Shown here in pieces: positions 1-7,668 of a stretch of 64,000 bases of DNA. The position numbers and the translations under genes were made by a program. How positions within the stretch are numbered: position 1 is the first letter of the stretch; each line of letters opens with the position of its first letter. The DNA comes from a virus. Under the pieces are notes generated by a model. It ran no database searches. It was not told the DNA's origin and was given only the letters and a program-made list of their open reading frames with translations. The DNA lies in IMG/VR virus record IMGVR_UViG_3300022693_000799, positions 62,001 to 126,000 of that record. The stretch is one strand, 5' to 3'.

Positions 1-1
1 A

Positions 2-376
2 GAACACGAACTTACCGTGCCTAAGAAGAAAGGTCTGTATGTTATCATCCAACGTAACCCATCTTTACATAGACTGTCAGCACAGTTCATGCGGGTTACT
101 AAGATCATTAAAGACCCTAGTATCCAGACTATATCAATGTCGGTATTATCATTGACTGGTCCGAATGCTGACTTCGACGGCGACGCTTTGAATATTCTCT
201 TAATCACCGATAAAGAGATGATGCGTAAGATGTATAGACTGTCACCCCATTATGGCATTTTGTCGCTTCAAGAACCATCCAAGGTCTCTGGTTGCGTAGG
301 TATGCCTAAACCGGTGGTAAGTACTATTGATAACTGGTTGAAGAAAGGCCCTAAGGTTAAAGAAGAGGCGGTCTAA
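2..376 (+). CDS. RNA polymerase beta' subunit, N-terminal-type fragment (5' end outside window)
   Basis: This is the C-terminal end of a split multisubunit RNA polymerase beta' subunit. The frame is open to the window edge, so the gene starts upstream; the GTG at 17 is only an internal codon. The decisive motif is NADFDGD at about 163-183, the absolutely conserved metal-chelating loop of the polymerase active site. It is preceded by the PSLHR word, which matches the conserved region before the loop in cellular beta'. The protein ends about 65 residues after the catalytic loop, so the rest of beta' must be a separate polypeptide, as in phiKZ-like phages. A beta' C-terminal subunit lies at 18468-20444. 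I cannot tell whether this belongs to the virion or the non-virion polymerase. Confidence 0.9.
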   Translation, partial: EHELTVPKKKGLYVIIQRNPSLHRLSAQFMRVTKIIKDPSIQTISMSVLSLTGPNADFDGDALNILLITDKEMMRKMYRLSPHYGILSLQEPSKVSGCVGMPKPVVSTIDNWLKKGPKVKEEAV

Positions 377-388
377 ACGCCTCTTCTT
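360..388 (+). terminator. Hairpin terminator spanning the stop codon
   Basis: An 11-bp perfect inverted repeat (AAGAAGAGGCG / CGCCTCTTCTT) has the TAA stop of the polymerase fragment in its loop, and is followed by CTATGAGG. It is the likely end of the polymerase transcript. The run of T is short, so the mechanism may not be classic intrinsic termination. Confidence 0.6.
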
Positions 389-401
389 CTATGAGGTTAT
401 T

Positions 402-1259
402 ATGGAAGTTAAAAATGAAGTAACGTCGTTAGAAGTAGAAGAGTTACCCGAAGGGTACGCGGACGATATGTTATTAGAAAAATACCATACCTACCCTATA
501 ATACGGGACGAGTTTAATATTATTCGTTGGGTACCGCTTAAAAGTCTTTTACCACCACCATTGGATATGTTAGATATTCCGTTTTCAAAACTAATACGGG
601 ATTCTAATTTAAAAGATAATGAAATATGTAGAAGATTAGCCGAGAGGTTAGATGGTCGGTCTTTGAGTAGTTATGGTGATGCTTTTAACATGGAATGTAA
701 CAGAGTATCCGATGACTCATTTACCCCGCCAACTAGGGTTGAATTTCTCAATGCGGTATTTGATTTTATTGACGCTATTGCTTCTACTAAAAGTATAAAA
801 GATATCAAATCGCAGAATGACATCTTCTTACCCATTGCCGATGCAATATTAAGAAACCACCTAGGGGATGTTAATATACTAGAAGATCATCCAGATGACC
901 TGGGAAGGCTCGCAGAGGTGGTTTATGAAGGCTGTTGTGTTGACTTCTATGCGTTATTGGGGCGTTTTATGGACGTCCTACAACAAGGTAAGATAATGAT
1001 ACTTTATCATGTCGGTGAATACAGCTTCACAATCACACTCGCTGCTGAATTGATATCCGGTCTAATGCACAAGTACGTGCGGAATGGTCGGGTGGTTTCG
1101 GTTCCAACAACAGGTGAGATTGTTGGTATATGTGTGGATAACGAACAGGTAAAATATTATCTAAAGACCGCTATTTCCTATATAGATGAAAATATAGGTA
1201 GAGAAGGTGAGATAAGTTTCATTAACTCGCTTGATGTTAGAATGGCGCTATCAATTTAA
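402..1259 (+). CDS. Hypothetical protein, 285 aa
   Basis: I do not recognise this protein. It starts at ATG 402 after a GAGG-type ribosome site, 14 bases after the preceding hairpin. The sequence is acidic at its N terminus and helix-rich in the middle. A more hydrophobic stretch with small and beta-branched residues lies at about residues 195-225. There is no signal peptide or Cys/His cluster. It sits between an RNA polymerase subunit and small accessory genes, which does not define a function. Confidence 0.75.
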   Translation: MEVKNEVTSLEVEELPEGYADDMLLEKYHTYPIIRDEFNIIRWVPLKSLLPPPLDMLDIPFSKLIRDSNLKDNEICRRLAERLDGRSLSSYGDAFNMECNRVSDDSFTPPTRVEFLNAVFDFIDAIASTKSIKDIKSQNDIFLPIADAILRNHLGDVNILEDHPDDLGRLAEVVYEGCCVDFYALLGRFMDVLQQGKIMILYHVGEYSFTITLAAELISGLMHKYVRNGRVVSVPTTGEIVGICVDNEQVKYYLKTAISYIDENIGREGEISFINSLDVRMALSI

Positions 1260-1295
1260 TTACAGGTTCGACTTGTATCTTAGGTAGCTCAGAAA

Positions 1296-1421
1296 TTAAA
1301 CGTTACGCGTTTAACAAACAATAAAAGGATTGGCGTGTAGAATGGGTCTACATGCTTTATTAAAACCTAATGCGGTAATTGCTCTCATTGAGAGCTTCGC
1401 ATTTAAAATGGAGTCATTATA
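1296..1421 (+). promoter_or_regulatory. Structured leader region with a possible 26-codon leader ORF
   Basis: The 162-base gap between genes holds several short inverted repeats: GTAGA/TCTAC around 1337-1351 and GCTCTC/GAGAGC at 1380-1394, the latter enclosed by a weaker GCG/CGC pair. A 26-codon ORF (ATG 1342, stop TAA 1420-1422) shares one base with the ATG of the next gene (TAATG). That arrangement is typical of translational coupling. The ribosome site for the small ORF is weak (AAGGA about 12 bases upstream), so translation is uncertain. Confidence 0.3.
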
Positions 1422-1856
1422 ATGACACGTAAGAAAAGTATCTACACTGTAGATCAAAAGAGACAACTCACCACTACACGTATGCTAATACGTCTAGCCA
1501 TGCAACGTAAAACTATTTACTATAGTGAGTTAGCCGAACGCTTAGGGTACAATGTGCCAAACATGGCGTTAGGTAAGGTATTGAGCCCGACGCTTGAGCG
1601 GGTTAACCAGTGGTGCTGGGAGCGACAGCAACCATGGCTTACCGCGTTAGTCGTTAGAAGCTCAGGGAACCATACAGGGCTTCCTGGTGAAGGTTTCTTT
1701 AATGAGATGCAAGAGCTAGGTGCGTATACCCCTGAAGTTGATACCCATAAGGCACGTCGTACTTGGGCTGAACCGTATATTAAGAGTATATGGGATTTCT
1801 GGGGTCCTGATGATGCTGATATCTTGTGTAAAGCACGTGTACTGTCACCTAAATAA
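1422..1856 (+). CDS. Hypothetical protein with winged-helix-like N terminus, 144 aa
   Basis: It starts at ATG 1422 behind GGAG. Residues 15-60 (arginine-rich, with a TIYYSELAERLG segment) look like a helix-turn-helix of the kind that reads a small motif after a YSELA helix. The second half carries the words LTALVV and GLPGEGFF. I have seen these in uncharacterised phage and restriction-linked proteins, but no function is assigned. A nucleic-acid-binding role is inference only. It may be translationally coupled to the short leader ORF that ends in its start codon. Confidence 0.7.
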   Translation: MTRKKSIYTVDQKRQLTTTRMLIRLAMQRKTIYYSELAERLGYNVPNMALGKVLSPTLERVNQWCWERQQPWLTALVVRSSGNHTGLPGEGFFNEMQELGAYTPEVDTHKARRTWAEPYIKSIWDFWGPDDADILCKARVLSPK

Positions 1857-1866
1857 GGAGTTGATT

Positions 1867-2373
1867 ATGGATTTTGATAAAGGTATTGAAGCAGTTGAAT
1901 TTATTGCGTCACAAAGAGAAACAGAGGGTAATGGTCTATACCTTGCTCATCTGTTAGCAAGGCGTGGATACATCTTTCCTCTAGATTCCTCGTTACTGTA
2001 TCTGGCTACTAACAGTGATTGGACAGTAGCGCATGAAATGGCGCGTGCTGGTTTTAACTTCCCCGAAGACCATCCAGCAATGGGTCGTACTAACGATTTA
2101 GGGGAAAGCGTGGCAATGACGATGGCGGAGAGAGGCTATGTCTTTCCATTGGACAGTGCGTTTCTTACTTCTGCAAATAAAACAGGCTGGACCATTGCAC
2201 ACACTCAGGCTACTAATGGTTGGGTTGTTGATGATATTGACATCCTATCCTTAAAGGATGATGTAGGAGTTACCGTCGCTCACCAGATGGCGCGATGCGG
2301 GCATAACTTTCCAGATGGTCCAATCTTGGACTTTGTCGATAATGCTGGGGTGACCGTAGCAGACTTAATGTAA
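1867..2373 (+). CDS. Repeat protein with VAHxMAxxGxxFP units, 168 aa
   Basis: The start is ATG 1867, eight bases after AAGGAG; the open frame extends upstream, but only inside the preceding gene. The protein consists of about five degenerate repeats of roughly 28-33 residues. Each carries a core like (V/I)AHxMAxxGxxFP followed by an acidic turn. Examples are LAHLLARRGYIFP, VAHEMARAGFNFP, VAMTMAERGYVFP and VAHQMARCGHNFP. The helix-turn pattern recalls ankyrin-like solenoids that bind other proteins. No catalytic residue is evident. It ends just before a strong hairpin terminator. Confidence 0.75.
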   Translation: MDFDKGIEAVEFIASQRETEGNGLYLAHLLARRGYIFPLDSSLLYLATNSDWTVAHEMARAGFNFPEDHPAMGRTNDLGESVAMTMAERGYVFPLDSAFLTSANKTGWTIAHTQATNGWVVDDIDILSLKDDVGVTVAHQMARCGHNFPDGPILDFVDNAGVTVADLM

Positions 2374-2385
2374 GACAATGTAACA

Positions 2386-2432
2386 ATGGCTGTCCCTAGG
2401 GACAGCCATCTATGCCGGATTCTTTTTTTATC
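2386..2432 (+). terminator. Perfect 24-nt palindrome followed by TATGCC and T-run
   Basis: ATGGCTGTCCC/GGGACAGCCAT at 2386-2409 is a perfect inverted repeat. It is followed by CTATGCCGGATTC and seven T. This is a member of the recurrent hairpin plus TATGCC element seen at most transcript ends in this window. Confidence 0.75.
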
Positions 2433-2448
2433 AATATAACCTGATTAC

Positions 2449-2461
2449 AGACCTATATTAC
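2449..2461 (+). promoter_or_regulatory. phiKZ-type promoter word AGACCTATATTAC
   Basis: AGACCTATATTAC lies 36 bases before ATG 2498 and just after a terminator. It contains TATATTAC, the element described for phiKZ early promoters used by the virion polymerase. The same 13-base word occurs at 36069, and C-variants occur at 11539, 16362 and 58490. The role is inferred from recurrence and position. Confidence 0.55.
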
Positions 2462-2497
2462 CAACGTGTTAATAAACTATATATAGTGAGAACACCC

Positions 2498-2893
2498 ATG
2501 TCTGTTATTGATAATTTACTTACGTCGTTTAAACGCCGCACCTTTAAACGTAGTGCTCGCACCCACTTACCCGCTATGAGTTACATTGTAAATAGCGTCA
2601 ACTATGACGTTAGTAACGTGGTAGGTCATTTTACTGTTGATACCGTGGTGTATTTAGGAGACAGCAGTATAAAAGAGACAGTTGATGTCTTTAGCCCAGA
2701 GACCCTTACATTAGAAAACGACCCCCTAGATACCTATGGGTGGTTAGTAAGTTATCTCCAAGCATACGTTAGACGCGACCCTGCTATCCTGATTGTTATA
2801 GACAGACTTATGGATCAAGAAAACCATTCTCGATTTGTTAATCTGTGTAACGCCTATTCGGTTAAATTACTTATCCGAAAACCCATCATTTAA
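2498..2893 (+). CDS. Hypothetical protein, 131 aa
   Basis: I chose ATG 2498 over the GTG at 2486 because GTGAG lies at ribosome-site distance before it. The N terminus is strongly basic (KRR, KR and R residues in the first 25 positions), followed by alternating beta-type hydrophobic segments. No known domain is recognised. It is the first gene after a predicted phage promoter, so it may be expressed early. Confidence 0.7.
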   Translation: MSVIDNLLTSFKRRTFKRSARTHLPAMSYIVNSVNYDVSNVVGHFTVDTVVYLGDSSIKETVDVFSPETLTLENDPLDTYGWLVSYLQAYVRRDPAILIVIDRLMDQENHSRFVNLCNAYSVKLLIRKPII

Positions 2894-2916
2894 AGTATAA
2901 ATAGAGGAACCCTTTT

Positions 2917-3324
2917 ATGATAGATTTATCTCAACCGTGTGTATTGAACATCAGCTTTGCAAGTCTGCTAAAGCGTCTTGAGTTTAACACACCTATGGGT
3001 TGGATAACCCAACCTACCTTTAACATCAACCTACCTTACCCGGTAGACCTTAAAACTATCGGTGTGTATATCGAGCAAACTATGCAGAAGGTAGAAGCGG
3101 TACCGCTGGCTAACGATGCAGCATATCAAGAAATGGCAAATCTGGCTAATGAACGTCTTGAGAAAATGGCGCTTGAGTTTGACCGTGAGGAGCTAGTAAA
3201 GAATCTTGAAGCGCAGATGGAGTTAGAGTTAAAATCTCTTCGGTTAATATATGAAGTAGATGTTAACCGAACGGGTATGATTATATCAATCGAGATAGCA
3301 TCACGTGATGATTTAGAAGAATAG
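2917..3324 (+). CDS. Hypothetical protein with central coiled coil, 135 aa
   Basis: It starts at ATG 2917 after AGAGGAA. Residues about 55-110 are a charged helix, probably a coiled coil, rich in Glu, Leu and Ala. They lie between two short beta-type segments. No function is recognised. It is cotranscribed with the preceding gene (23-base gap) and ends before a hairpin terminator. Confidence 0.7.
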   Translation: MIDLSQPCVLNISFASLLKRLEFNTPMGWITQPTFNINLPYPVDLKTIGVYIEQTMQKVEAVPLANDAAYQEMANLANERLEKMALEFDREELVKNLEAQMELELKSLRLIYEVDVNRTGMIISIEIASRDDLEE

Positions 3325-3332
3325 TCTTTTTA

Positions 3333-3357
3333 AGCTAGGTGGATTATCCACCTAGCT
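3333..3357 (+). terminator. Hairpin terminator
   Basis: AGCTAGGTGGAT/ATCCACCTAGCT is a 12-bp inverted repeat with almost no loop. It is followed by an AT-rich stretch that ends in seven T at about 3368-3374. It lacks the TATGCC word found after most other hairpins here. Confidence 0.65.
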
Positions 3358-3397
3358 ATTTACTATTTATTTTTTTGATATTCTTAAGGTAATTACA

Positions 3398-4483
3398 ATG
3401 AAGACAGTAGCAGGCGTTCTGCGGAGCGGTATACGTGAAGAAGAAATAAGTGTAGAAACATTCAACGATATTGCTATATCGCAAGAAGTACTACATGAGC
3501 ACGAGCTTAATCTATCGGATTTTAACGTCTCAGAAGAAGGATTAGTTGAACGCCTTAAGTTGATTAAAGAAAGCTTAGGTTCAAATATCCGTTTCATGAC
3601 CGGTAATCTAACACAGCATATTAAACATGCTAAGAAGTTAGAAGATCGCCTCTCTCTGATTCAAGGAGAAACAAAGGGTGAGATAAAGGCCAAGAGTGAA
3701 TTGGGCTTCATTCTACCCAAAGACGGTACTGTTGATAACGTAATTGATCAATTTGCGTACTTAACAAGCCTGGCAGAAGACATTAATACAGTGACGTCAT
3801 CTTTCTTAAAGGCCGGTGCTGTTGCGAGTGACAAAGCGCTAGTTAGCAATCTAGCATTAATCTTTGGCGGTTATGGTATTGCTATAAATAAAGCGGTAGT
3901 ACTTTCTAAAGGTGACGAGTTAAAAGACTTCCATAAGCTGATAAAGAATATAACAAGTGCTTTGGATTTAAAACCTTTAAAGAAAAACATCACTAAAGAA
4001 ATGGAAGTGACTAAGCATGGGGTGGTTGGAGTAGCGCCACTGCTTGCTAGCGATAGAGTGTTGTGTATGAAAGAATATGGTACGTTAGACTCTTTAGAGC
4101 TAGTGCGCTATTTCGTTGGTGTGGCAAACAACCTTAAAGGCTCAGCACCTACAACAATGCCCGCTCTTACCAAAGCAGAATGTCTAACAGTGGTTAAGGC
4201 TGTCAAAGAGAGCCAGAAAGACTTAGAGGTTATGATTAACTCACTAAGAGAAGTATCAAAGAATCTGATACCTGCTCTTCACGTCTATGAGAACAATAGT
4301 ATCTTGGAAGTGGCGTTATCAGGTATGGTTGACCGCGTTAACGTTAAAGGTGAATCCGGTAGTCTAATTCGCTTCATCTTGAAGGGTTGTCAGGAGCCTG
4401 CGTTGCGCTACGTTAATCTTTATAACCGTATTGCTGGTCTGATGTTGTCTGTTGTAGAAAAATCTATAAAAACAGCTCTCTAA
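3398..4483 (+). CDS. Putative inner-head or virion protein, 361 aa
   Basis: No catalytic motif is visible. The protein is helical, and near its start it has SVE followed by T (about residues 18-20). This fits the (S/A/G)-x-E cleavage rule of phiKZ-type prohead proteases. The overall build is a short N-terminal segment, a possible cleavage site, a long helical middle and a helical C terminus. That resembles the inner-head paralogs at 39400, 42540, 50406 and 51803, but sequence similarity is weak. It has its own terminators on both sides. Confidence 0.5.
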   Translation: MKTVAGVLRSGIREEEISVETFNDIAISQEVLHEHELNLSDFNVSEEGLVERLKLIKESLGSNIRFMTGNLTQHIKHAKKLEDRLSLIQGETKGEIKAKSELGFILPKDGTVDNVIDQFAYLTSLAEDINTVTSSFLKAGAVASDKALVSNLALIFGGYGIAINKAVVLSKGDELKDFHKLIKNITSALDLKPLKKNITKEMEVTKHGVVGVAPLLASDRVLCMKEYGTLDSLELVRYFVGVANNLKGSAPTTMPALTKAECLTVVKAVKESQKDLEVMINSLREVSKNLIPALHVYENNSILEVALSGMVDRVNVKGESGSLIRFILKGCQEPALRYVNLYNRIAGLMLSVVEKSIKTAL

Positions 4484-4493
4484 GCGCATGGAA

Positions 4494-4520
4494 GGCTAGA
4501 CAGTAATCTAGCCCTCTTTT
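4494..4520 (+). terminator. Hairpin terminator
   Basis: GGCTAGA and (A)TCTAGCC flank a short loop. The sequence CTCTTTTATTAC follows. It lies 11 bases after the stop of the 361-aa gene. Confidence 0.55.
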
Positions 4521-4552
4521 ATTACTAAGTTCCAAAATGAGAGGAAGCTTAA

Positions 4553-4966
4553 ATGGACAAGTTCAATATACATGGAATCTTTGAAGCCCTTTGCTTTAAC
4601 CCGTCGTATGAAGAGGCAGCTGGTATCACGTATCATGTAGGCTTAATCATGGCGGCTAAGGAAACAACCTTTAGAGGTGCGGAGACGCTACGTAGCGTAG
4701 TGCATGACGGGCCGTTAGATAGCGAATCAGTACCTAGCAAGGTAGAGCAGGGTTGGTTGCTTGAAAAGGATATGGTAGAGCAAATATCAGTTGACGGCAA
4801 ACAAGGTTTTCAAAGTGCAACACCTAAGGGTCAGGCTGTCTGTAAAGTCTTAGATGTTGCTAAGCACTTAAGTGAAATACGACCTATCGATGTTGTACGT
4901 GCAGTTAATACCTATTTAAAAGAACCATCGTATGTATATACCCCTAATTTAAGTAAGGAATGTTAA
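4553..4966 (+). CDS. Hypothetical protein, 137 aa
   Basis: It starts at ATG 4553 after GAGGAAG. Residues about 60-105 contain GWLLEKDMVEQ and then ATPKGQAV, a spacing reminiscent of winged-helix proteins with a wing before a T-x-K/E-G turn. This is weak, and DNA binding is only a possibility. Its end overlaps the ribosome site region of the next gene, so the two are probably translated together. Confidence 0.6.
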   Translation: MDKFNIHGIFEALCFNPSYEEAAGITYHVGLIMAAKETTFRGAETLRSVVHDGPLDSESVPSKVEQGWLLEKDMVEQISVDGKQGFQSATPKGQAVCKVLDVAKHLSEIRPIDVVRAVNTYLKEPSYVYTPNLSKEC

Positions 4967-4968
4967 CG

Positions 4969-5784
4969 ATGGTTATCCCAGGTAAACTCTCTTTAAAGAC
5001 ACTAGCAGTTATTGCCTCGGTGGAAGCTAAAGCTGAAAGTAAGTCTTTTTTTAATCGAATCCCTCAGTTCTTAGAACAGTTACGTGAAAAGGTTGCAAGC
5101 GACATCACTATGACTAAAGGGGAAAGTCCTAGTGAGCAGCTAAACCCGAAAGCATTTACTAAGATGCTTAAGGATGTCAACTATGCGACGATCTCAGAGC
5201 TTGCTGTTTTTAGACCAACAGGCATGCGTGGTGGTTACCAAGACTACGTAGAGATGCTAGCTGAGTTTCAAGAGCAAATTGGTGGAATTGAAGAGCGCTT
5301 ACTTACACCATTAAAACGTACCGTTGCGCAAATGCTAGTAGAGCCTAAACGTCTATCTCAGGCGTTCCCGGTTAATTATAAAGTGGTTGACATAGAAAAG
5401 CTTCAGAAGTTATTTAACAAAGAAGTAGATCTTCAAGACTCAGGTGACAAGATTGCCTATAGTGATGCAGTTAACCGTAATAAAGACTGGGAAGGTATTG
5501 TATCTACAGTAAACCTGTTAGATGACCAATATCAAAGAGAACCTAATAGTGATATCTTAAAATCAGTAGGTGAGTTAACAGAACACATCAATCTGTTGAT
5601 CCAGCGTATCAGCGACCAGCCTGACGTTTATGTAGTTAAAGGTACGACTTTATCTGCACTGGTAGATGCTACCTATCAAGCAGCTAAGGAAGTTGAGCTC
5701 TACGCTGCACATGGTTTTAACCTAGCCACTACTAAGAAAGCATTAGTTGACAGCTATCGTCAAGTTAAAGAAGCTATCGAGTAA
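4969..5784 (+). CDS. Putative virion protein with N-terminal SVE site, 271 aa
   Basis: ATG 4969 is preferred over ATG 4960 because AAGGAA at 4955-4960 lies eight bases before it. The frame is helical throughout. Residues 14-18 read A-S-V-E-A, a fit to the prohead protease cleavage rule (S/A/G)-x-E of phiKZ-like phages. A short propeptide of about 17 residues would be removed. The rest is acidic and coiled-coil-like. A structural head role is inferred, not shown. Confidence 0.55.
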   Translation: MVIPGKLSLKTLAVIASVEAKAESKSFFNRIPQFLEQLREKVASDITMTKGESPSEQLNPKAFTKMLKDVNYATISELAVFRPTGMRGGYQDYVEMLAEFQEQIGGIEERLLTPLKRTVAQMLVEPKRLSQAFPVNYKVVDIEKLQKLFNKEVDLQDSGDKIAYSDAVNRNKDWEGIVSTVNLLDDQYQREPNSDILKSVGELTEHINLLIQRISDQPDVYVVKGTTLSALVDATYQAAKEVELYAAHGFNLATTKKALVDSYRQVKEAIE

Positions 5785-5791
5785 AGTACTG

Positions 5792-5827
5792 CACCTAGAG
5801 TCATCCGACTCTAGGTGTTATGCCGTC
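5792..5827 (+). terminator. Hairpin plus TTATGCCGTC element
   Basis: CACCTAGAGTC/GACTCTAGGTG forms an 11-bp stem with a 4-base loop at 5792-5817, then TTATGCCGTC. A second palindrome, GTGTAAATTTATACAC, follows directly at 5829-5844. It is one of the clearest copies of the recurrent element. Confidence 0.7.
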
Positions 5828-5857
5828 GTGTAAATTTATACACCGGAATGAATATAA

Positions 5858-5986
5858 TATGACCTACCCTATGACATCACTAAACGCATTGCCTGCTTAG
5901 ACAAGCATCTATGCCCATATGCCATAGCGTGGAAAAAAGCTATTCAACGTAATTTCAACTATACATTATCTAATGGACTAAACTAA
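5858..5986 (+). other. Start-less open frame, possible gene remnant
   Basis: A 42-codon open frame in this 244-base gap reads like protein (for example LDKHLCPYAIAWKKAIQ) but has no ATG, GTG or TTG and no ribosome site. It may be a decayed gene or a chance frame. A TACATTAT word at 5962 inside it may belong to the promoter of the next gene. Confidence 0.25.
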
Positions 5987-6028
5987 CATGCCATCGTCTT
6001 AAACGAGAACATTACCAAAGAGGTTAAC

Positions 6029-6487
6029 ATGAAAAATACATTTAAACCGATCCTTCAAGATCACAAACAAGTTAGTACTTTACTTTCGTCATTACCTAAA
6101 GGTGACGACAGTGATGCAATACATATCCAGGCCCTCAACCCTGAAACAATGAACAGAGGTCCGCAAGATGTTGTTATTATTTGCGATGCAGTAGGTTACA
6201 CAGATGCGTTGATAAACGCGTTTAAAGGTTTACATGGATTATTTACTCGCCATGTTCCTCTCACTGCACGTGAAGTAATGAGTGAAATCAACAACACCGT
6301 TAATCCGGGCAAGTTGAACTTCACATTCCTACCTATTGATGCTAAAACCATCACTCAGCAGGAATTCATCGAAGCATTGCATGCTAAGGCCATTGATAGT
6401 CAGACTAAAGATCTGCAGTTAGTAACTATCGATTACTTAAAACAATTAGACGAAAAAGATATGGCATTCATTTTCAAGAGTGCCTAA
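6029..6487 (+). CDS. Hypothetical protein, 152 aa
   Basis: It starts at ATG 6029 after AGAGG. The middle (DVVIICDAVGYTDAL) is a hydrophobic beta strand followed by a helix, as in Rossmann-like folds. No nucleotide-binding motif is complete. The function is unknown. It is a single-gene unit between a 244-base leader gap and a hairpin plus TATGCC element. Confidence 0.65.
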   Translation: MKNTFKPILQDHKQVSTLLSSLPKGDDSDAIHIQALNPETMNRGPQDVVIICDAVGYTDALINAFKGLHGLFTRHVPLTAREVMSEINNTVNPGKLNFTFLPIDAKTITQQEFIEALHAKAIDSQTKDLQLVTIDYLKQLDEKDMAFIFKSA

Positions 6488-6488
6488 T

Positions 6489-6524
6489 AGATGGGGTGGG
6501 GTGACCTGCCCTATCTATGCCGTA
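6489..6524 (+). terminator. Hairpin plus TATGCCGT element
   Basis: AGATGGGGTGGG and CCTGCCCTATCT pair with G-U wobbles around a GTGA loop, followed at once by ATGCCGTAAAGG. The hairpin starts within a few bases of the stop codon. Confidence 0.55.
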
Positions 6525-6600
6525 AAGGACACGCTATCAAAACTTACATGCTAGCGTTACTTTATGAAACCCTTTAACCTAAATTTCAAGGAGCTAATCT

Positions 6601-7212
6601 ATGCCTGTGATTATAGAAGGCGGCGACGAAACATTCAGAGCCGTGGCCTATACTCCACCAAGCCCGTCCCTAACCGGGTTCTTATCTCAGCAACTAGATC
6701 AGTTCTCAGCTCAGATTCACCAAGGTGCACAACACTACGTTGATCTAGCACGCCAGACTTTTGACTCATTTAACAGTTCAGAAGCGATGCGGTTAGCTAA
6801 AGCAGTACGGCGTAAGGTAGACAGCCTGTGGACGCGGGAAGGTATTTTTGCAATGACTGATATCGGTCAAATACAAAATGCCAACTTGACCATGCAGCGG
6901 TGGATTATGGCAGAGCCAACTATTCGTAACATGTATCATCAGCAGCGTTGTGAGGGCTTTGCTGACAGCTATGTGGATATGCATCCAGGGGATGTGGGTG
7001 AGAGCCATTACGATTACCGCAGGGTAATGGACGGCTTAGTCGTAGAGCAAGAAGACGAGCTAGTAAGTGTCCAATACTTTGATGAGGTTCATGACGGAGA
7101 CGAGCTTGATATTGACGAGCAGGTAGCCATCTTACGTACTTGGGATAGTGTCAAAAATGCTATTCACGAGAACAAAGAAGATCCTACCAGTCCCTTCAAT
7201 GCGAGCCTGTAA
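6601..7212 (+). CDS. Hypothetical virion-type protein, 203 aa
   Basis: It starts at ATG 6601 after AAGGAG. The protein has a proline-rich opening (TPPSPS), a helical region at residues 25-75, and an acidic C-terminal third. No motif is diagnostic. Its position ahead of two other short genes, in a block of probable structural genes, suggests a virion component. That is inference from context only. Confidence 0.55.
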   Translation: MPVIIEGGDETFRAVAYTPPSPSLTGFLSQQLDQFSAQIHQGAQHYVDLARQTFDSFNSSEAMRLAKAVRRKVDSLWTREGIFAMTDIGQIQNANLTMQRWIMAEPTIRNMYHQQRCEGFADSYVDMHPGDVGESHYDYRRVMDGLVVEQEDELVSVQYFDEVHDGDELDIDEQVAILRTWDSVKNAIHENKEDPTSPFNASL

Positions 7213-7222
7213 TGATAAATCT

Positions 7223-7250
7223 AAAGATGGACTTCGGTCCATCTTTTTTT
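7223..7250 (+). terminator. Intrinsic terminator
   Basis: AAAGATGGAC-TTCG-GTCCATCTTT is a 10-bp stem capped by a stable TTCG tetraloop and followed by a T tract. This is a textbook factor-independent terminator. The next gene starts only 17 bases after it. Confidence 0.85.
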
Positions 7251-7266
7251 GTTAAGGATACTAGCA

Positions 7267-7668
7267 ATGTCACAGAAAGTCCTACCCACCCTTACGGTTG
7301 ATGGCTTTGTAAAAACAGTCCCTCAAACGTGCGACTACCTTTTGGCTTATTTCTTCTTAAGCCAATACTCTCAAAGCAATATGTATTATGGTAAAATATC
7401 GTCACTGGCCTACATTATACAAGAACACGGTCATGACGAGCAAACCATGCTATTGCGTATTCAAAGTACATTGACAACACTGTTTAATCGTTACTTTGAT
7501 TCAGTAGAAGCCTCTGCAAGTATAGACAGAGATAAGGATAACGCTGCGCAGTATGAGATTATAACGAATCTAAACGTACGGCGCGGTAATGTTAGTTATA
7601 GCGTAGGGCGACAGGTTAGTCTAATTAACTCTGTAGTACAGAAAATCGTGGAATTAAATAATGGATAA
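7267..7668 (+). CDS. Hypothetical virion-type protein, 133 aa
   Basis: ATG 7267 is chosen because AAGGA precedes it by eight bases; the longer frame from TTG 7249 begins inside the terminator. The sequence is mixed alpha/beta with aromatic clusters (YFFLSQYSQSNMYYG). It overlaps the next gene by eight bases. The function is unknown; context suggests a small tail or head accessory protein. Confidence 0.6.
   Translation: MSQKVLPTLTVDGFVKTVPQTCDYLLAYFFLSQYSQSNMYYGKISSLAYIIQEHGHDEQTMLLRIQSTLTTLFNRYFDSVEASASIDRDKDNAAQYEIITNLNVRRGNVSYSVGRQVSLINSVVQKIVELNNG

Noticed and set aside
1264-1295. tRNA-like words GGTTCGA and TAGGTAGCTCAG
   Set aside because: They are in the wrong order for one tRNA, no acceptor stem or CCA pairs with them, and the 5' part would lie inside a gene.
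1720-1866. Upstream extension of the repeat protein to 1720
   Set aside because: It overlaps the preceding gene, has no ribosome site, and AAGGAG directly precedes ATG 1867.
7249-7266. Longer TTG start for the 133-aa gene
   Set aside because: The extra codons overlap the terminator T run; AAGGA supports ATG 7267.
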